A stretch of 64,000 nucleotides of DNA from RUG100 sp050953425 (GTDB lineage Bacteria; Bacillota; Clostridia; Peptostreptococcales; Anaerovoracaceae). The notes below the pieces were generated by a model that was not told where the DNA came from, ran no database searches, and saw only the letters and a program-made list of their open reading frames with translations. Location of the stretch: contig JBMNMQ010000003.1 of assembly GCA_050953425.1 (NCBI GenBank), positions 595,520 through 659,519 of the forward strand, in the 5' to 3' direction. A program made the position numbers and the translations under genes. Positions 49,701 through 58,873 of this stretch are shown here, piece by piece (the first letter of the stretch is position 1; each line of letters opens with the position of its first letter).

Positions 49701-49793
49701 TTAGAGATTTCTCTTGCAGTGCTCCAGCAGCTCGAAGAAGTCTTCGCAGCTGTGCTTGAACTGTTCCCATCTGTTGGCAGATGTCTTCTGCAT
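49701..49793 (-). CDS. Undescribed 30-residue protein
   Basis: ATG 49793 to TAA 49701. The peptide starts MQKTSANRWEQFKH and continues with an acidic/aromatic stretch and two cysteines, ending in CKRNL. It could form one amphipathic helix. An AGGGGGCGA ribosome site, a consensus promoter (49836-49863) and a terminator (49626-49651) frame it exactly, making a complete unit of about 200 nt. I recognise no family. A dual-function or plain small RNA is the alternative. Confidence 0.6.
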   Translation of the reverse strand: MQKTSANRWEQFKHSCEDFFELLEHCKRNL

Positions 49794-49835
49794 TCTTGTC
49801 GCCCCCTTTTTGACTAATTTGTTATTACAATTAGT

Positions 49836-49863
49836 ATTATACACGGAATCCTGTAATTTTCAA
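49836..49863 (-). promoter_or_regulatory. Promoter of the 30-codon gene
   Basis: On the minus strand TTGAAA (49863-49858) and TATAAT (49841-49836) are 16 nt apart, in a short AT-rich island. The start codon lies 42 nt downstream. Confidence 0.75.
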
Positions 49864-50013
49864 GCACTTCGAGAATACAATCTTGCGGTATTTGCGTGTG
49901 CCCGCAAAGGCGCAGGGGACAGGCGCCGGCGGCCCGTTGTCTGAGCATTCGCAATACTCTGCGCCGCGATTCGGCCGCCTGACGGTGATTTTTTTGCTTT
50001 GCCGCGGGGCCGG

Positions 50014-50042
50014 TTGCGTTCGGCGGGGGAAACGAGTACACT
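50014..50042 (+). promoter_or_regulatory. Promoter of rnr
   Basis: TTGCGT (50014-50019) and TACACT (50037-50042) with a 17-nt spacer, 32 nt before the start. Confidence 0.5.
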
Positions 50043-50074
50043 GAACAAAAGAAGAAGGAGTTACAGGGGGTATA

Positions 50075-52099
50075 ATGAGAAAAAAGAAACGAACAGGAAA
50101 CAGCACCGGAAAGCGGCGCGGAAGCCGCGGCAGGTCATCGCGCCGCACCGCCGCGCCGCGGGCGGCGAACCGTGCCCGCGGACAGGTGACCGGCATTATG
50201 GACGTCAATCGCCGCGGCTACGGCTTTGTGCGTGTGGAGGACCGCACCGAGGACATCTTTGTGCCGCGGCGCCGGATGGCGGGAGCGATGAACGGCGACC
50301 TGGTCGAGGTCTCCATGGAGGGAGCACCGCCCCGCAGCGGCGCCCGGGAAGAGGGCCGGGTGACGCGCATTCTCGAGCGGAAGACGCGGGAAATCGTCGG
50401 CACCTACCACAGCAGCCGCCGCGACGGCCTGGTTCTGCCGGTCGACCGGCGGCGCGGCGTCGAAGTCTTTGTCCCGCGCCGCGACAGCAGCGGGGCTGCC
50501 AGCGGCGATCACGTCGTCGTCGAAGTGACGCGCTATCCGGACGGCCGACACGGCGCCGAGGGACGGGTGACACAGATCCTCTCCCGCAGCGGGGAACCGG
50601 GCGGCGACATCCGCGCTCTGGCGCGGCAGTACGATCTCAGCGACCGCTTCCCTGAGCGCGTGCGAGCCGCCGCGGAAGCCATGCCGCAGCAGGTGCGCGC
50701 CGAGGACCGGCGCGGACGCCGCGATCTGCGGGAGGAACATATTTTCACGATCGACGGCCGCGATGCCCGCGACTTTGACGACGCTGTCTCCTGCCGGCTG
50801 CTCGACAACGGCCATTATCTGCTCGGCGTGCACATCGCCGATGTTTCGCACTATGTGCGGGACCGCGATCCGCTCGACCGTGAGGCGCGCCGGCGCGGCA
50901 ACAGCGTCTATCTGATCGATCAGGTCATTCCGATGCTGCCGCTGGAACTTTCCAACGGTATCTGCAGCCTCAATCCGCAGGTCGACCGGCTGACGCTGAC
51001 CTGCGAGATGGAGATCGACAGCACCGGCCGCGTACTGCGGCACGACATCTATCCGAGTGTCATCCGCTCCTGCGCACGGCTGGTCTACGATGACATCTCC
51101 GACCTGCTGGAAAACAACGACCGCACGCAGCGGCGCGCCTGCCGCGACATTCTCGACGATCTGCAGCTGATGCGGGAACTCGCCGAAGTGCTGCGGCGGG
51201 CCCGCGAAGCGCGCGGCAGCATCGACTTCGATCTCGACGAAACGGCGATCACGCTCGACGAGCAGGGCGTGCCGGTCAGTGTCGGCGCCGCAGAGCGGCG
51301 CACCGCCAACCGCATGATCGAGGAGTTCATGCTGCTCGCCAACGAAACGGTGGCGCATCATTTTGCGCTGCAGAAAGTGCCGTTCGTCTACCGCGTGCAT
51401 GATCGCCCGGAAGCGGAAAAAATGCGCGAGCTGGCAACCTTCCTGCACGGCTTCGGCGTGTATCTGGATGCTTCCGGGAGTATCCGGCCCGCCGCGCTGC
51501 AGCGCATCCTCAGCGAGGTGCGCGGCCGCGAAGAGGAGAATATCATCAGCACGGTGATCCTGCGCTCGATGCAGAAGGCGCTCTACGCGACCGAGTGCCG
51601 CGGCCATTTCGGCCTGGCACTGCAGTATTACTGCCACTTTACCTCGCCGATTCGCCGCTATCCGGATCTGATGGTGCACCGCATCATCAAGGCGGTGCTG
51701 GCCGGCGAGCAGGGACGCAGGGATCTGCGCCGCTGCGGCCGGGCCGTCGGCGAAGTCGCCGTGCATTCCAGCGAGACCGAACGGCAGGCGATCGAACTCG
51801 AGCGCCAGGTGGTCAGGATCAAATCGGCGGAGTACATGTCGCGTCACGTCGGCGAGGAGTTCGACGGCATCATCAACGGGGTCACCGCCTACGGCCTCTA
51901 CGTGCAGCTGGAGAATACGATCGAGGGCATGGTGCGCCTGGAAGCGCTCGAGGACGACTACTACGACTACGACGAAGAGCACTACCGCGTCGTCGGCCGC
52001 CGCAGCGGCCGTCATTATACGCTCGGCGACCGGGTGCGCGTGCGCCTGCGGAGCGTCGATCCCGAGGAAGCGGAGATCGCGTTCACGATGCTGTCCTGA
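50075..52099 (+). CDS. rnr: Ribonuclease R
   Basis: 674 residues. An Arg/Lys-rich head (about 1-35) is followed by cold-shock OB domains with GYGFVRV and DIFVPRRR. The RNB catalytic domain comes next, with its metal-binding aspartates in DARDFDDAV and the arginine-rich YCHFTSPIRRYPDL. A C-terminal S1 domain ends the protein. It degrades structured RNA 3' to 5'. The family is commonly followed by smpB and tmRNA; neither is here. An AGGGGG site precedes the ATG. Confidence 0.95.
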   Translation: MRKKKRTGNSTGKRRGSRGRSSRRTAAPRAANRARGQVTGIMDVNRRGYGFVRVEDRTEDIFVPRRRMAGAMNGDLVEVSMEGAPPRSGAREEGRVTRILERKTREIVGTYHSSRRDGLVLPVDRRRGVEVFVPRRDSSGAASGDHVVVEVTRYPDGRHGAEGRVTQILSRSGEPGGDIRALARQYDLSDRFPERVRAAAEAMPQQVRAEDRRGRRDLREEHIFTIDGRDARDFDDAVSCRLLDNGHYLLGVHIADVSHYVRDRDPLDREARRRGNSVYLIDQVIPMLPLELSNGICSLNPQVDRLTLTCEMEIDSTGRVLRHDIYPSVIRSCARLVYDDISDLLENNDRTQRRACRDILDDLQLMRELAEVLRRAREARGSIDFDLDETAITLDEQGVPVSVGAAERRTANRMIEEFMLLANETVAHHFALQKVPFVYRVHDRPEAEKMRELATFLHGFGVYLDASGSIRPAALQRILSEVRGREEENIISTVILRSMQKALYATECRGHFGLALQYYCHFTSPIRRYPDLMVHRIIKAVLAGEQGRRDLRRCGRAVGEVAVHSSETERQAIELERQVVRIKSAEYMSRHVGEEFDGIINGVTAYGLYVQLENTIEGMVRLEALEDDYYDYDEEHYRVVGRRSGRHYTLGDRVRVRLRSVDPEEAEIAFTMLS

Positions 52100-52186
52100 C
52101 AACCGCCGTCGGCAGGGGCTTCTGCCCCTCCATGGCGCTTCGTCGAGCTGCGTGCAGCGGGAGAGTCTGTCCCGGGACATCGCTGC

Positions 52187-52236
52187 CGCATCTGTTCTGC
52201 GGTTTGAAACGACTGCTGCGACAGATGCGTTTTTTT
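52187..52236 (+). terminator. Terminator of rnr
   Basis: CGCATCTGT (52187-52195) and ACAGATGCG (52221-52229) form a perfect 9-bp stem with a 25-nt loop, followed by seven T. Confidence 0.85.
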
Positions 52237-52283
52237 GTGCCGCAAAGACGGGAAGGCGGGGCCATTTCTGCCCCTCCCGCGGT

Positions 52284-53756
52284 TCAGCGGGTCTGCACGC
52301 GGTCGGGATTCCAGAACGACGGTGCGAAGAGCAGGAAGACGGTGATCAGTTCCAGTCTGCCGATCAGCATCATAAAGCACATCACCAGCTGCAGCGGCGC
52401 CGAGAAGACGGCAAAGCAGCCGCTGGATCCGATCGCGCCGAGCGCGATGCCGGTGTTGGAGAGCATGCTGATCGCTGTGCTCATCGTCGTCTCCAGATCC
52501 AGCCCCTGGAGCGAGAGAATCAGGGAGCCGATGAAGAAGGTCACCCCGTAGATCAGCGTGAACGACGTGACCGCCGTGACCATCGGCGCCGGCACCGATG
52601 TGCTGCCGAGCTTGATCGCCCGCAGTGAGCGCGGGTGAATGCGCTTGTAAAAGCCGCGCGCGATGATGCGGAAAACGATCAGCACGCGGATCACCTTCAG
52701 CGATCCCGCGGTACTGCCCGAACAGCCGCCGACGAACATCAGCAGGAAGAAAACCGCCTGGCACAGTGCCGGCCAGCCGCTGTAATCGTCGATGCTGAAG
52801 CCGGACGTGCTGGCAAACGAAACCACCTGGAAGAAGCCGTGGCGCAGCGCCGAGGACACCGTGGGGAAGGTGCCGGAGAGCCACAGTGAGGCGGTGACGA
52901 CGAGTGTTGCTGCGCCGATGACGATCAGGTAGGCGCGCACTTCGATGTTGTCGCGCAGGGTTTCGAAATTGCGGCGCAGGATGTAGATATAGACGAGAAA
53001 ATTGATGCTGGTAAGGATGGAAAAGCAGGAAATGACGAGCTCGACAAACAGGCTGTGGTAGTAGGAGATGCCGTCGGGATGCAGGAACAGACCGGCGGAA
53101 CTGATGCTGCCGAGCGTGTTCACCGCCGCTTCATAACCGTTCATATCGCTGCCGATCCAGAGCAGGAAAAATTCGGCCAGCGTCATCCACAGATAGATCG
53201 TATAGAGGTATTTGGTCATTTCCTGTACGCGCGGGCTCATGCGGCTGAGGCCGGCGCCGGGCGTTTCCGCGCTGGCGATGCGCTGACCGCCGATGCCCAT
53301 CGCCGGCAGTACGGCGATGATGAAGACCAGAATTCCCATGCCGCCCAGCCAGTGAATGGTGGCTTTCCACAGCAGCAGCGGCATGCTGAAACGATGCGGC
53401 GTCACGGTGGCGCCGGTGGTCGTATAGCCGGCCAGCGACTCGAACAGGGCGCTGGTGAAGCCGCTGACTTCTCCGGAGACGAAAAAGGGAATCGCACCCA
53501 GCAGTGCACACAGCAGCCAGCCGAGGGTCACGGCAAGGTAGCCGTCCCGGGCCCGCAGCCCCTTGCCGGACGGCGGCAGCAGGCGGTAGAGCATCAGCCC
53601 GATGATCAGCGAAGCGGTGCCGGTGAACGCAAAGGCCCGGGCCAGGACCGGCAGGTCGTACCACAGGGCGCAGAGCATCGCCGGATACATGGCCGCGCCG
53701 GTGACGGCGAGCAGAAATCCGATGACTTTGAGCAGGGTTTTCAGTCGAAAATACAT
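52284..53756 (-). CDS. trkH: TrkH-family potassium transporter, copy 2
   Basis: 490 residues, an integral membrane protein with four M1-P-M2 repeats. Selectivity-filter regions are visible at TTTGATVTPHRF, SAGLFLHPDG, TSGFSIDDYSG and NTGIALGAIGSSG. It imports potassium under control of the RCK protein TrkA, encoded two genes upstream. Only 13 nt separate it from the first trkH. The two proteins share topology and motifs but differ widely in sequence, so the duplication is old. Confidence 0.93.
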   Translation of the reverse strand: MYFRLKTLLKVIGFLLAVTGAAMYPAMLCALWYDLPVLARAFAFTGTASLIIGLMLYRLLPPSGKGLRARDGYLAVTLGWLLCALLGAIPFFVSGEVSGFTSALFESLAGYTTTGATVTPHRFSMPLLLWKATIHWLGGMGILVFIIAVLPAMGIGGQRIASAETPGAGLSRMSPRVQEMTKYLYTIYLWMTLAEFFLLWIGSDMNGYEAAVNTLGSISSAGLFLHPDGISYYHSLFVELVISCFSILTSINFLVYIYILRRNFETLRDNIEVRAYLIVIGAATLVVTASLWLSGTFPTVSSALRHGFFQVVSFASTSGFSIDDYSGWPALCQAVFFLLMFVGGCSGSTAGSLKVIRVLIVFRIIARGFYKRIHPRSLRAIKLGSTSVPAPMVTAVTSFTLIYGVTFFIGSLILSLQGLDLETTMSTAISMLSNTGIALGAIGSSGCFAVFSAPLQLVMCFMMLIGRLELITVFLLFAPSFWNPDRVQTR

Positions 53757-53769
53757 GCTGCCTCCTTCC

Positions 53770-55236
53770 TCAGTGCGACGGGTTCCAGAACTTCGGCGTC
53801 ACCAGCATAAAAAATGTAAACAGTTCGAGCCTGCCGGCGATCATGCAGACCGCCAGCGTGCAGGTGGAAAACGGCGAAAAGATGCTGTAATTGCCGGCCG
53901 GGCCGACGGCATTGAAGCCGGGTCCGATGTTGCCGACGCAGCTGGCCGCGGCGCTGAAATTGGTGATCAGGTCATTGCCGTCGATCGAAATCAGCAGGCC
54001 GGCCGCCAGCACCGTAATGATGTAGAGGAAGGTGAAGCTGCAGATCTGCTGGATGATATCCGACGGAATCTGGCGGTGATTGAGGCGCACCTTGAAGAAT
54101 GCGTTCGGATGCAGGCGCAGGGAAAAGCTGCGCTTCATCAGCTTGAGCAGCACCGTGACGCGCACCACCTTGATCCCGCCGGCGGTCGAAGAGGAACAGC
54201 CGCCGATGAAAAACAGCAGGAAGAGGAGCATCATGCAGAACGTCGGCCAGAGGGTGTAGTCGGCGGAGGAAAACCCCGTGGTGGTGAGGATCGACACCAC
54301 CTGGAACAGCGCCGCCCGCAGCGCCGATCCGACACTGTGCATGACGCCCGTGCCCAGCAGGTCGAGGGTGCAGAGCAGCGTGACCACGCCGATGATCAGC
54401 ATATACATGCGGAATTCCGCGTCGTGGCGGAAGACCGACGGCTGCCGTGCCAGCGCCAGATAGTACAGATTGAAGTTGACGCCGGCGAGGATCATGAAGA
54501 GAATCAGCACCCATTCGATCGCCGCGCTGTGGTAAGCGGCGATGCCGGCATTGTGCGTGGCGAAGCCGCCGGTACCCATCGTCGAAAAGGAGTAGACGAT
54601 TGCGTCGTACCAGTTCATGCCGGCCAGCTTGAGGCAGAGTATCTCGATCAGGGTAAAGCTGCCGTAGAGGAAGTACAGCATCTTCGCCATGTCGCGCATT
54701 TTCGGCATGAATTTGGAGAGGCTCGGCCCCGGTGACTCGAACTGGGCGATGGCCTGGCCGGATTTGCCGCTGACCGCCGGAATCAGGGCGATCATCAGCA
54801 CGAGGATGCCCATGCCGCCGATCCAGTGCGTGAACAGACGCCAGAACATCATCGATTTCGGCAGCGCTTCCACGTCGGTGAGGATCGAGGCGCCGGTGGT
54901 CGAGAAGCCGGAGCAGGTTTCGAAAAAGGCGTCGACAAAGCTGTCGATGCATCCGTCGACGACGAAGGGGACGGCGCCGATCAGCGAGAACAGCAGCCAG
55001 GAAAAGGAGACGAAAAAATAGGCGTCGCGGCGGCGAAAGGCGCGGCTCTCCGCGGGACGCAGCGCGAACATCAGTGCTCCGGCGCCGAGGCAGGGCATCG
55101 CCGGCGTCAGGAAGGCGGAGGCGGCATCGGATTCGTGATAAATCAGGGCAACGAAATAGGGCAGCAGCAGACTCAGCCCGAGGAGAATCAGCAGCAGCCC
55201 GGTATAGCGGACGATTGAGCGATAATTCAGGTCCAT
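53770..55236 (-). CDS. trkH: TrkH-family potassium transporter, copy 1
   Basis: 488 residues with the same four-repeat channel fold. Filter segments include STTGASILTDVEAL, GTGGFATHNAG, TTGFSSADYTLWP and NIGPGFNAVG. GGAGGGG precedes the ATG, and it follows trkA by 18 nt. The pair may work as a heteromer with the second copy or serve different ions or affinities; sodium coupling cannot be judged from sequence. Confidence 0.93.
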   Translation of the reverse strand: MDLNYRSIVRYTGLLLILLGLSLLLPYFVALIYHESDAASAFLTPAMPCLGAGALMFALRPAESRAFRRRDAYFFVSFSWLLFSLIGAVPFVVDGCIDSFVDAFFETCSGFSTTGASILTDVEALPKSMMFWRLFTHWIGGMGILVLMIALIPAVSGKSGQAIAQFESPGPSLSKFMPKMRDMAKMLYFLYGSFTLIEILCLKLAGMNWYDAIVYSFSTMGTGGFATHNAGIAAYHSAAIEWVLILFMILAGVNFNLYYLALARQPSVFRHDAEFRMYMLIIGVVTLLCTLDLLGTGVMHSVGSALRAALFQVVSILTTTGFSSADYTLWPTFCMMLLFLLFFIGGCSSSTAGGIKVVRVTVLLKLMKRSFSLRLHPNAFFKVRLNHRQIPSDIIQQICSFTFLYIITVLAAGLLISIDGNDLITNFSAAASCVGNIGPGFNAVGPAGNYSIFSPFSTCTLAVCMIAGRLELFTFFMLVTPKFWNPSH

Positions 55237-55254
55237 CGTGCATCCCCTCCGAGT

Positions 55255-56616
55255 TCAGAACAGGAAGCTTTCCCTTACGGAAATCAGACGTTCCAGTTCG
55301 GGTATGTCGGTCAGCAGACAGACGATGAAGACGCGGTCATCGACCTGAATTTCGGTATTGCCGTTGGGGATGATGACCTGCTCGCCGCGGTGGATCGCCG
55401 CGATGATGATGCCGTCGGGCAGCTTCAGCAGCCGAATCGGCTTGTTGACCAGTTTCATGCTGGCATCGGCGATGATTTCGATGTACTCGGCCTGTCCCTG
55501 GATGACCTGACTGGAGAGAACGCGCTTGGATCCCTGGATCAGGCGCAGGATATGCGTGGTCGAAATGTCGAGCGGGTTGATCGCCATATCGACGCCCAGC
55601 GAGGAGACCATCTCGGTGTAGATGCCGCGGCTGACCTTGGCGATGACGTCCTCGATGCCGCGCTGCTTGGCCAGCAGCGCCAGCAGCAGGTTATCTTCGT
55701 CAAAGCCGGTGACGGTGACGAAGGCGTCCATCTCATCGAGATTTTCCTCCTCCAGCAGCGTCGTGTCGGTGCCGTCGCCGTTGAGGATCATCACGTCGTC
55801 GAGGTGCTCGGAGAGATAGTAGCAGCGCTCCTTGTCGCGCTCGACGATCTTCACGGCAATGCCGAGATCGGCCAGCTTGCCGGCAAGAAACAACCCGGTT
55901 TTCCCGCCGCCGATGATCATCGCGCTGCGCAGATCCGTGTATTTGCCGCGTTCGTGTACTTTTTTGTTGAGCTTGGTGATGGCGGCCCTTTCGCCGACGA
56001 TGTAGAGGCCGTCGCCGGCCTTGATCTCCAGGTCACCGCGTGGAATAAGTACTTTGCCGCTGCGGTCAATGCTGATCAGCAGCATGTTCGGCAGAATGCG
56101 ACTGATGGCGTTGACCTGCCTGCCGATCAGCTGGGGAATTTTTTCCACCTGGCATTCGAGAATCGCAATTTTGCCGACCGTGAACATGCCGTTGGTCAGT
56201 GTGTATTTTTCGACGAGATACTTGTAGATTTCGTTGGCGATCTCCATGTCCGGGTTAACCAGATGGTCGATCGACATGCACTCGCGGATGAAATCGAACT
56301 GGTGCATGTGTTCCGGGTCGCGGACACGGGCGATGACTTTTGAACAGCCGAGATGCTTGGCAAAGCTGGCGATGACGATGTTTTTCTCATCGCGGTCGGT
56401 GCAGGCGACGAGAAAATCGTAGGAAGAGATGTGGATCTCCTTCAGCATCGCCGTTTCCTTGCCGTTGCTGGCAACGGTCATCACATCCAGGCGCTGCGAC
56501 AGTTTTTGCAGTGCCGGTTCGTTTTTATCGATGACGGTCACGGAGTGGTCGCCGCCCAGCAGGGCATTGGCCACTTTAGTCCCCAGTTTTCCCGCGCCGA
56601 CAATAGCAATTTTCAT
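55255..56616 (-). CDS. trkA: Trk system regulatory protein TrkA
   Basis: 453 residues from ATG 56616, behind AAGGGGGG. Two RCK_N/RCK_C units are present. The first NAD-binding fold begins MKIAIVGAGKLGTKVANAL and the second, near 225, AMIIGGGKTGLFLAGKLA. It gates TrkH in response to nucleotides. It is the first gene of the trkA-trkH-trkH operon. Confidence 0.95.
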   Translation of the reverse strand: MKIAIVGAGKLGTKVANALLGGDHSVTVIDKNEPALQKLSQRLDVMTVASNGKETAMLKEIHISSYDFLVACTDRDEKNIVIASFAKHLGCSKVIARVRDPEHMHQFDFIRECMSIDHLVNPDMEIANEIYKYLVEKYTLTNGMFTVGKIAILECQVEKIPQLIGRQVNAISRILPNMLLISIDRSGKVLIPRGDLEIKAGDGLYIVGERAAITKLNKKVHERGKYTDLRSAMIIGGGKTGLFLAGKLADLGIAVKIVERDKERCYYLSEHLDDVMILNGDGTDTTLLEEENLDEMDAFVTVTGFDEDNLLLALLAKQRGIEDVIAKVSRGIYTEMVSSLGVDMAINPLDISTTHILRLIQGSKRVLSSQVIQGQAEYIEIIADASMKLVNKPIRLLKLPDGIIIAAIHRGEQVIIPNGNTEIQVDDRVFIVCLLTDIPELERLISVRESFLF

Positions 56617-56655
56617 GACAGCCCCCCTTGCTCCCCTTGTCAAATTACTCTCCTT

Positions 56656-56683
56656 ATTCTATCACGCCGGAGCAGGAATTCAA
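56656..56683 (-). promoter_or_regulatory. Promoter of trkA-trkH-trkH
   Basis: On the minus strand TTGAAT (56683-56678), 16 nt, then TAGAAT (56661-56656) preceded by TGA, an extended -10. Confidence 0.65.
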
Positions 56684-57004
56684 CACTTTTAGTCCGCGGC
56701 GGGCCGGCGTTTTGCTGCTTTTTCGGATCGAAGCGCAGACGGCGCAAACTGATGCCGCAGGCAGCGCAAAGTGATGACCTGCATGCCCGCTGCGGTGAGG
56801 GGGCCGGCGCCGGGTGCCGCGGCGGCGTACTGCATGGCAGAGGCGTGGAGAGCCCGCCGGGAATACCGACGGCTTTTCGGCTTTGCAAATCGAATCCATG
56901 CGCTTTCCCGGCTGCGGCCTTCAGTGAATGGACGCGTCCATGAACAGTGAATGAACCATGTTCAACATAAAGATGGGAACAATGCCCAACATGAAGAAGT
57001 ATCG
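56684..57004. other. Divergent intergenic region
   Basis: No gene supported. It separates the divergent trkA and metallo-hydrolase promoters. Short near-repeats such as GCGCAAACTGATG/GCGCAAAGTGATG (about 56743 and 56767) and GAACAGTGAATGAAC/GTGAATGGACG (about 56920-56955) are present. Confidence 0.45.
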
Positions 57005-57033
57005 TTGCAAGCGGCGGGTAAATAGATTAGAAT
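57005..57033 (+). promoter_or_regulatory. Promoter of metallo-hydrolase gene
   Basis: TTGCAA (57005-57010) and TAGAAT (57028-57033) with a 17-nt spacer. Confidence 0.65.
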
Positions 57034-57059
57034 AGGGGGCGGAAAGGACGGTGAAGCAT

Positions 57060-57650
57060 ATGCGGATCAAGCGTCTGATCAGCGCCTGTCTGGAGGAAAA
57101 CGGATATCTTCTCTATCAGCGCGAGGGAGGAAACGGCTGGATCATCGATCCCGGCGACCGCGCCGATCGCTTTCTCGCGGAACTGAAGGCGCTGCGGCTG
57201 CGGCCGGCGGCTATTCTGCTGACGCATCACCACTACGATCACGTCGGCGCAGTCGATGAAATCGTGCGCCGCACCGGCTGCCCGATCTATATCCACCGCC
57301 TTGATCTGGCACCGCTGAAAAAAGAGGCAGCCGCCATTGAGGACGGCCATTGCTTTGACATCGACGGCGAGGAGCTGCGGACGATTCTGACGCCCGGGCA
57401 TACGCACGGCAGCGTCTGCTATTACGCCGCACAGAGCCGCCTTGCTTTCACCGGCGACACGATTTTCAACGTCGATCTCGGGCGCACCGACCTCGAGGAC
57501 GGCAGTCCGCGCGAAATGGCCGCGTCCATCCGCCGGATTATCGCCGGCTGGGACGACGACATCGAAATCTGGCCCGGCCACGGGGATCACTGCAGCATGC
57601 GCGCGGTGCGGCGGCAGAACCGCGAATATCTTGATCTTGTCGGCCGCTGA
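57060..57650 (+). CDS. MBL-fold metallo-hydrolase (glyoxalase II-like)
   Basis: 196 residues. ATG 57060 is preferred over GTG 57051, which lies only about 3 nt behind GGAAAGG. Metal motifs are THHHYDHVG, TPGHTHGS, FTGDTIF and the final GHG. Such proteins hydrolyse thioesters such as lactoylglutathione analogues; the substrate is unknown. The HAD gene follows after 51 nt. Confidence 0.9.
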   Translation: MRIKRLISACLEENGYLLYQREGGNGWIIDPGDRADRFLAELKALRLRPAAILLTHHHYDHVGAVDEIVRRTGCPIYIHRLDLAPLKKEAAAIEDGHCFDIDGEELRTILTPGHTHGSVCYYAAQSRLAFTGDTIFNVDLGRTDLEDGSPREMAASIRRIIAGWDDDIEIWPGHGDHCSMRAVRRQNREYLDLVGR

Positions 57651-57685
57651 CGGCGGTCAAATTGCCGGCCGCCGACGGCGGTCGA
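57641..57685. repeat. 20-bp direct repeat pair
   Basis: CGGCCGCTGACGGCGGTCAA (57641-57660) recurs with three changes at 57666-57685. It spans the stop codon of the metallo-hydrolase gene. Confidence 0.6.
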
Positions 57686-57701
57686 AGGGGGTACCAACAA
57701 C

Positions 57702-58532
57702 ATGTCTATCAAATTGATCGCACTGGATCTGGATAACACGACGCTGAATGCGGAGAGCCGGCTTTCCGCCGGCAACCGCCGCGCGATTGAAACCGCGATC
57801 GACCGCGGTGTCAATGTCGTCATCGCGACCGGACGCTGCCTCGGTGCGCTGCCGGACGATGTCACCGCGGTGCGCGGCATTCAGTACGCGATCACCAGCA
57901 ACGGCGCGCAGATCCGCGATCTGCGCACCGGAGATCACCTCTACACGAATTATCTGGCGCCGGAGTCGGTCGCTTCCGCGGCTTCGGTTCTGCGCGGCCT
58001 CGACCCGGCCACCCACATGGTGGAAGTCTTTGTCGACGGCACCGCCTATATGGAAAAGAGCATCTATGAGGATGTCATGGCCGGCCGCAATTCGCACCGC
58101 CATCGCGATTATGTGCTCAACACCCGGCACCCGCAGGATCACCTTCTCGATTTCATGCTGGAAAACCGGGACAGCATTGAGAACATCAATATTTTCTTTA
58201 ATACCATGAGCGACAAGAGGGACACTTATCCGCTGCTGGAGACGATCCCCAATGTCACGCTGACGACATCACTCGACAACAACTGGGAAATCGGCGGCGC
58301 CACGACCAGCAAGGCTTCGGCACTGCATGAACTCGGCCGACTTCTCGACGTCTCCAGGGAGGAGATCATGGCCTGCGGCGACAGTCCCAACGACGGTGCG
58401 ATGCTGCGCGAAGCCGGTGTGGCCGTCGCCGTGGCCAACGCCAAGCCGGTCATTCTCGAAATGGCCGACTTTATCAGCGGCTCCAACGATGACGACGGGG
58501 TAGCGACGGCGATCGAGAAATTCGTGCTCTGA
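57702..58532 (+). CDS. Cof-type HAD phosphatase
   Basis: 276 residues. HAD motif I is ALDLDNTTL (Asp9, Asp11), with a type IIB cap in the middle. The motif III/IV region is TSKASALHEL, MACGDSPNDGAML and AVANAKPVILEMADFI. It dephosphorylates sugar phosphates or similar metabolites. The last 70 codons have a decayed second copy at 62083-62300, on the far side of the surface-protein gene. Confidence 0.92.
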   Translation: MSIKLIALDLDNTTLNAESRLSAGNRRAIETAIDRGVNVVIATGRCLGALPDDVTAVRGIQYAITSNGAQIRDLRTGDHLYTNYLAPESVASAASVLRGLDPATHMVEVFVDGTAYMEKSIYEDVMAGRNSHRHRDYVLNTRHPQDHLLDFMLENRDSIENINIFFNTMSDKRDTYPLLETIPNVTLTTSLDNNWEIGGATTSKASALHELGRLLDVSREEIMACGDSPNDGAMLREAGVAVAVANAKPVILEMADFISGSNDDDGVATAIEKFVL

Positions 58533-58873
58533 AGAGATCCCTCTGAGGGAAATTCTCTGAGAGGCTCTCTCGGAAAGCCGGAGGATTTGCAGGACCTCGC
58601 GGCAGATCGCGGCCGGCCGCAGCCGACTGCGGTGCGGGCAGGCGGATGCGAAGCGGGCATGCTTTCGCAATGAAAGCCGGTACAGAAGAGCGGAACAGGG
58701 AGCTCCCAGTAAAAGAAATGTTTCGTTATGGCAAAACTGTGATAAAATTAACTATAGTGGGTGCGCCGGAAAACGTATTCTGTGCGTGATCTTATGCGGC
58801 CGCAGGCACAGAACGATCAGCAGATCACCGTGCATCGGGCCGTCTGAAGCGTGAAAGAGGAAGGAATATAGAC
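58533..58873. other. Region before the pilin-like gene
   Basis: No gene supported. TCCCTC/GAGGGA (58538-58550) forms a small hairpin just after the HAD gene. AT-rich -10-like boxes (TAAAAT 58743-58748, TATAGT 58753-58758) lie 115-130 nt before the surface gene, but without a good -35. Confidence 0.45.
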
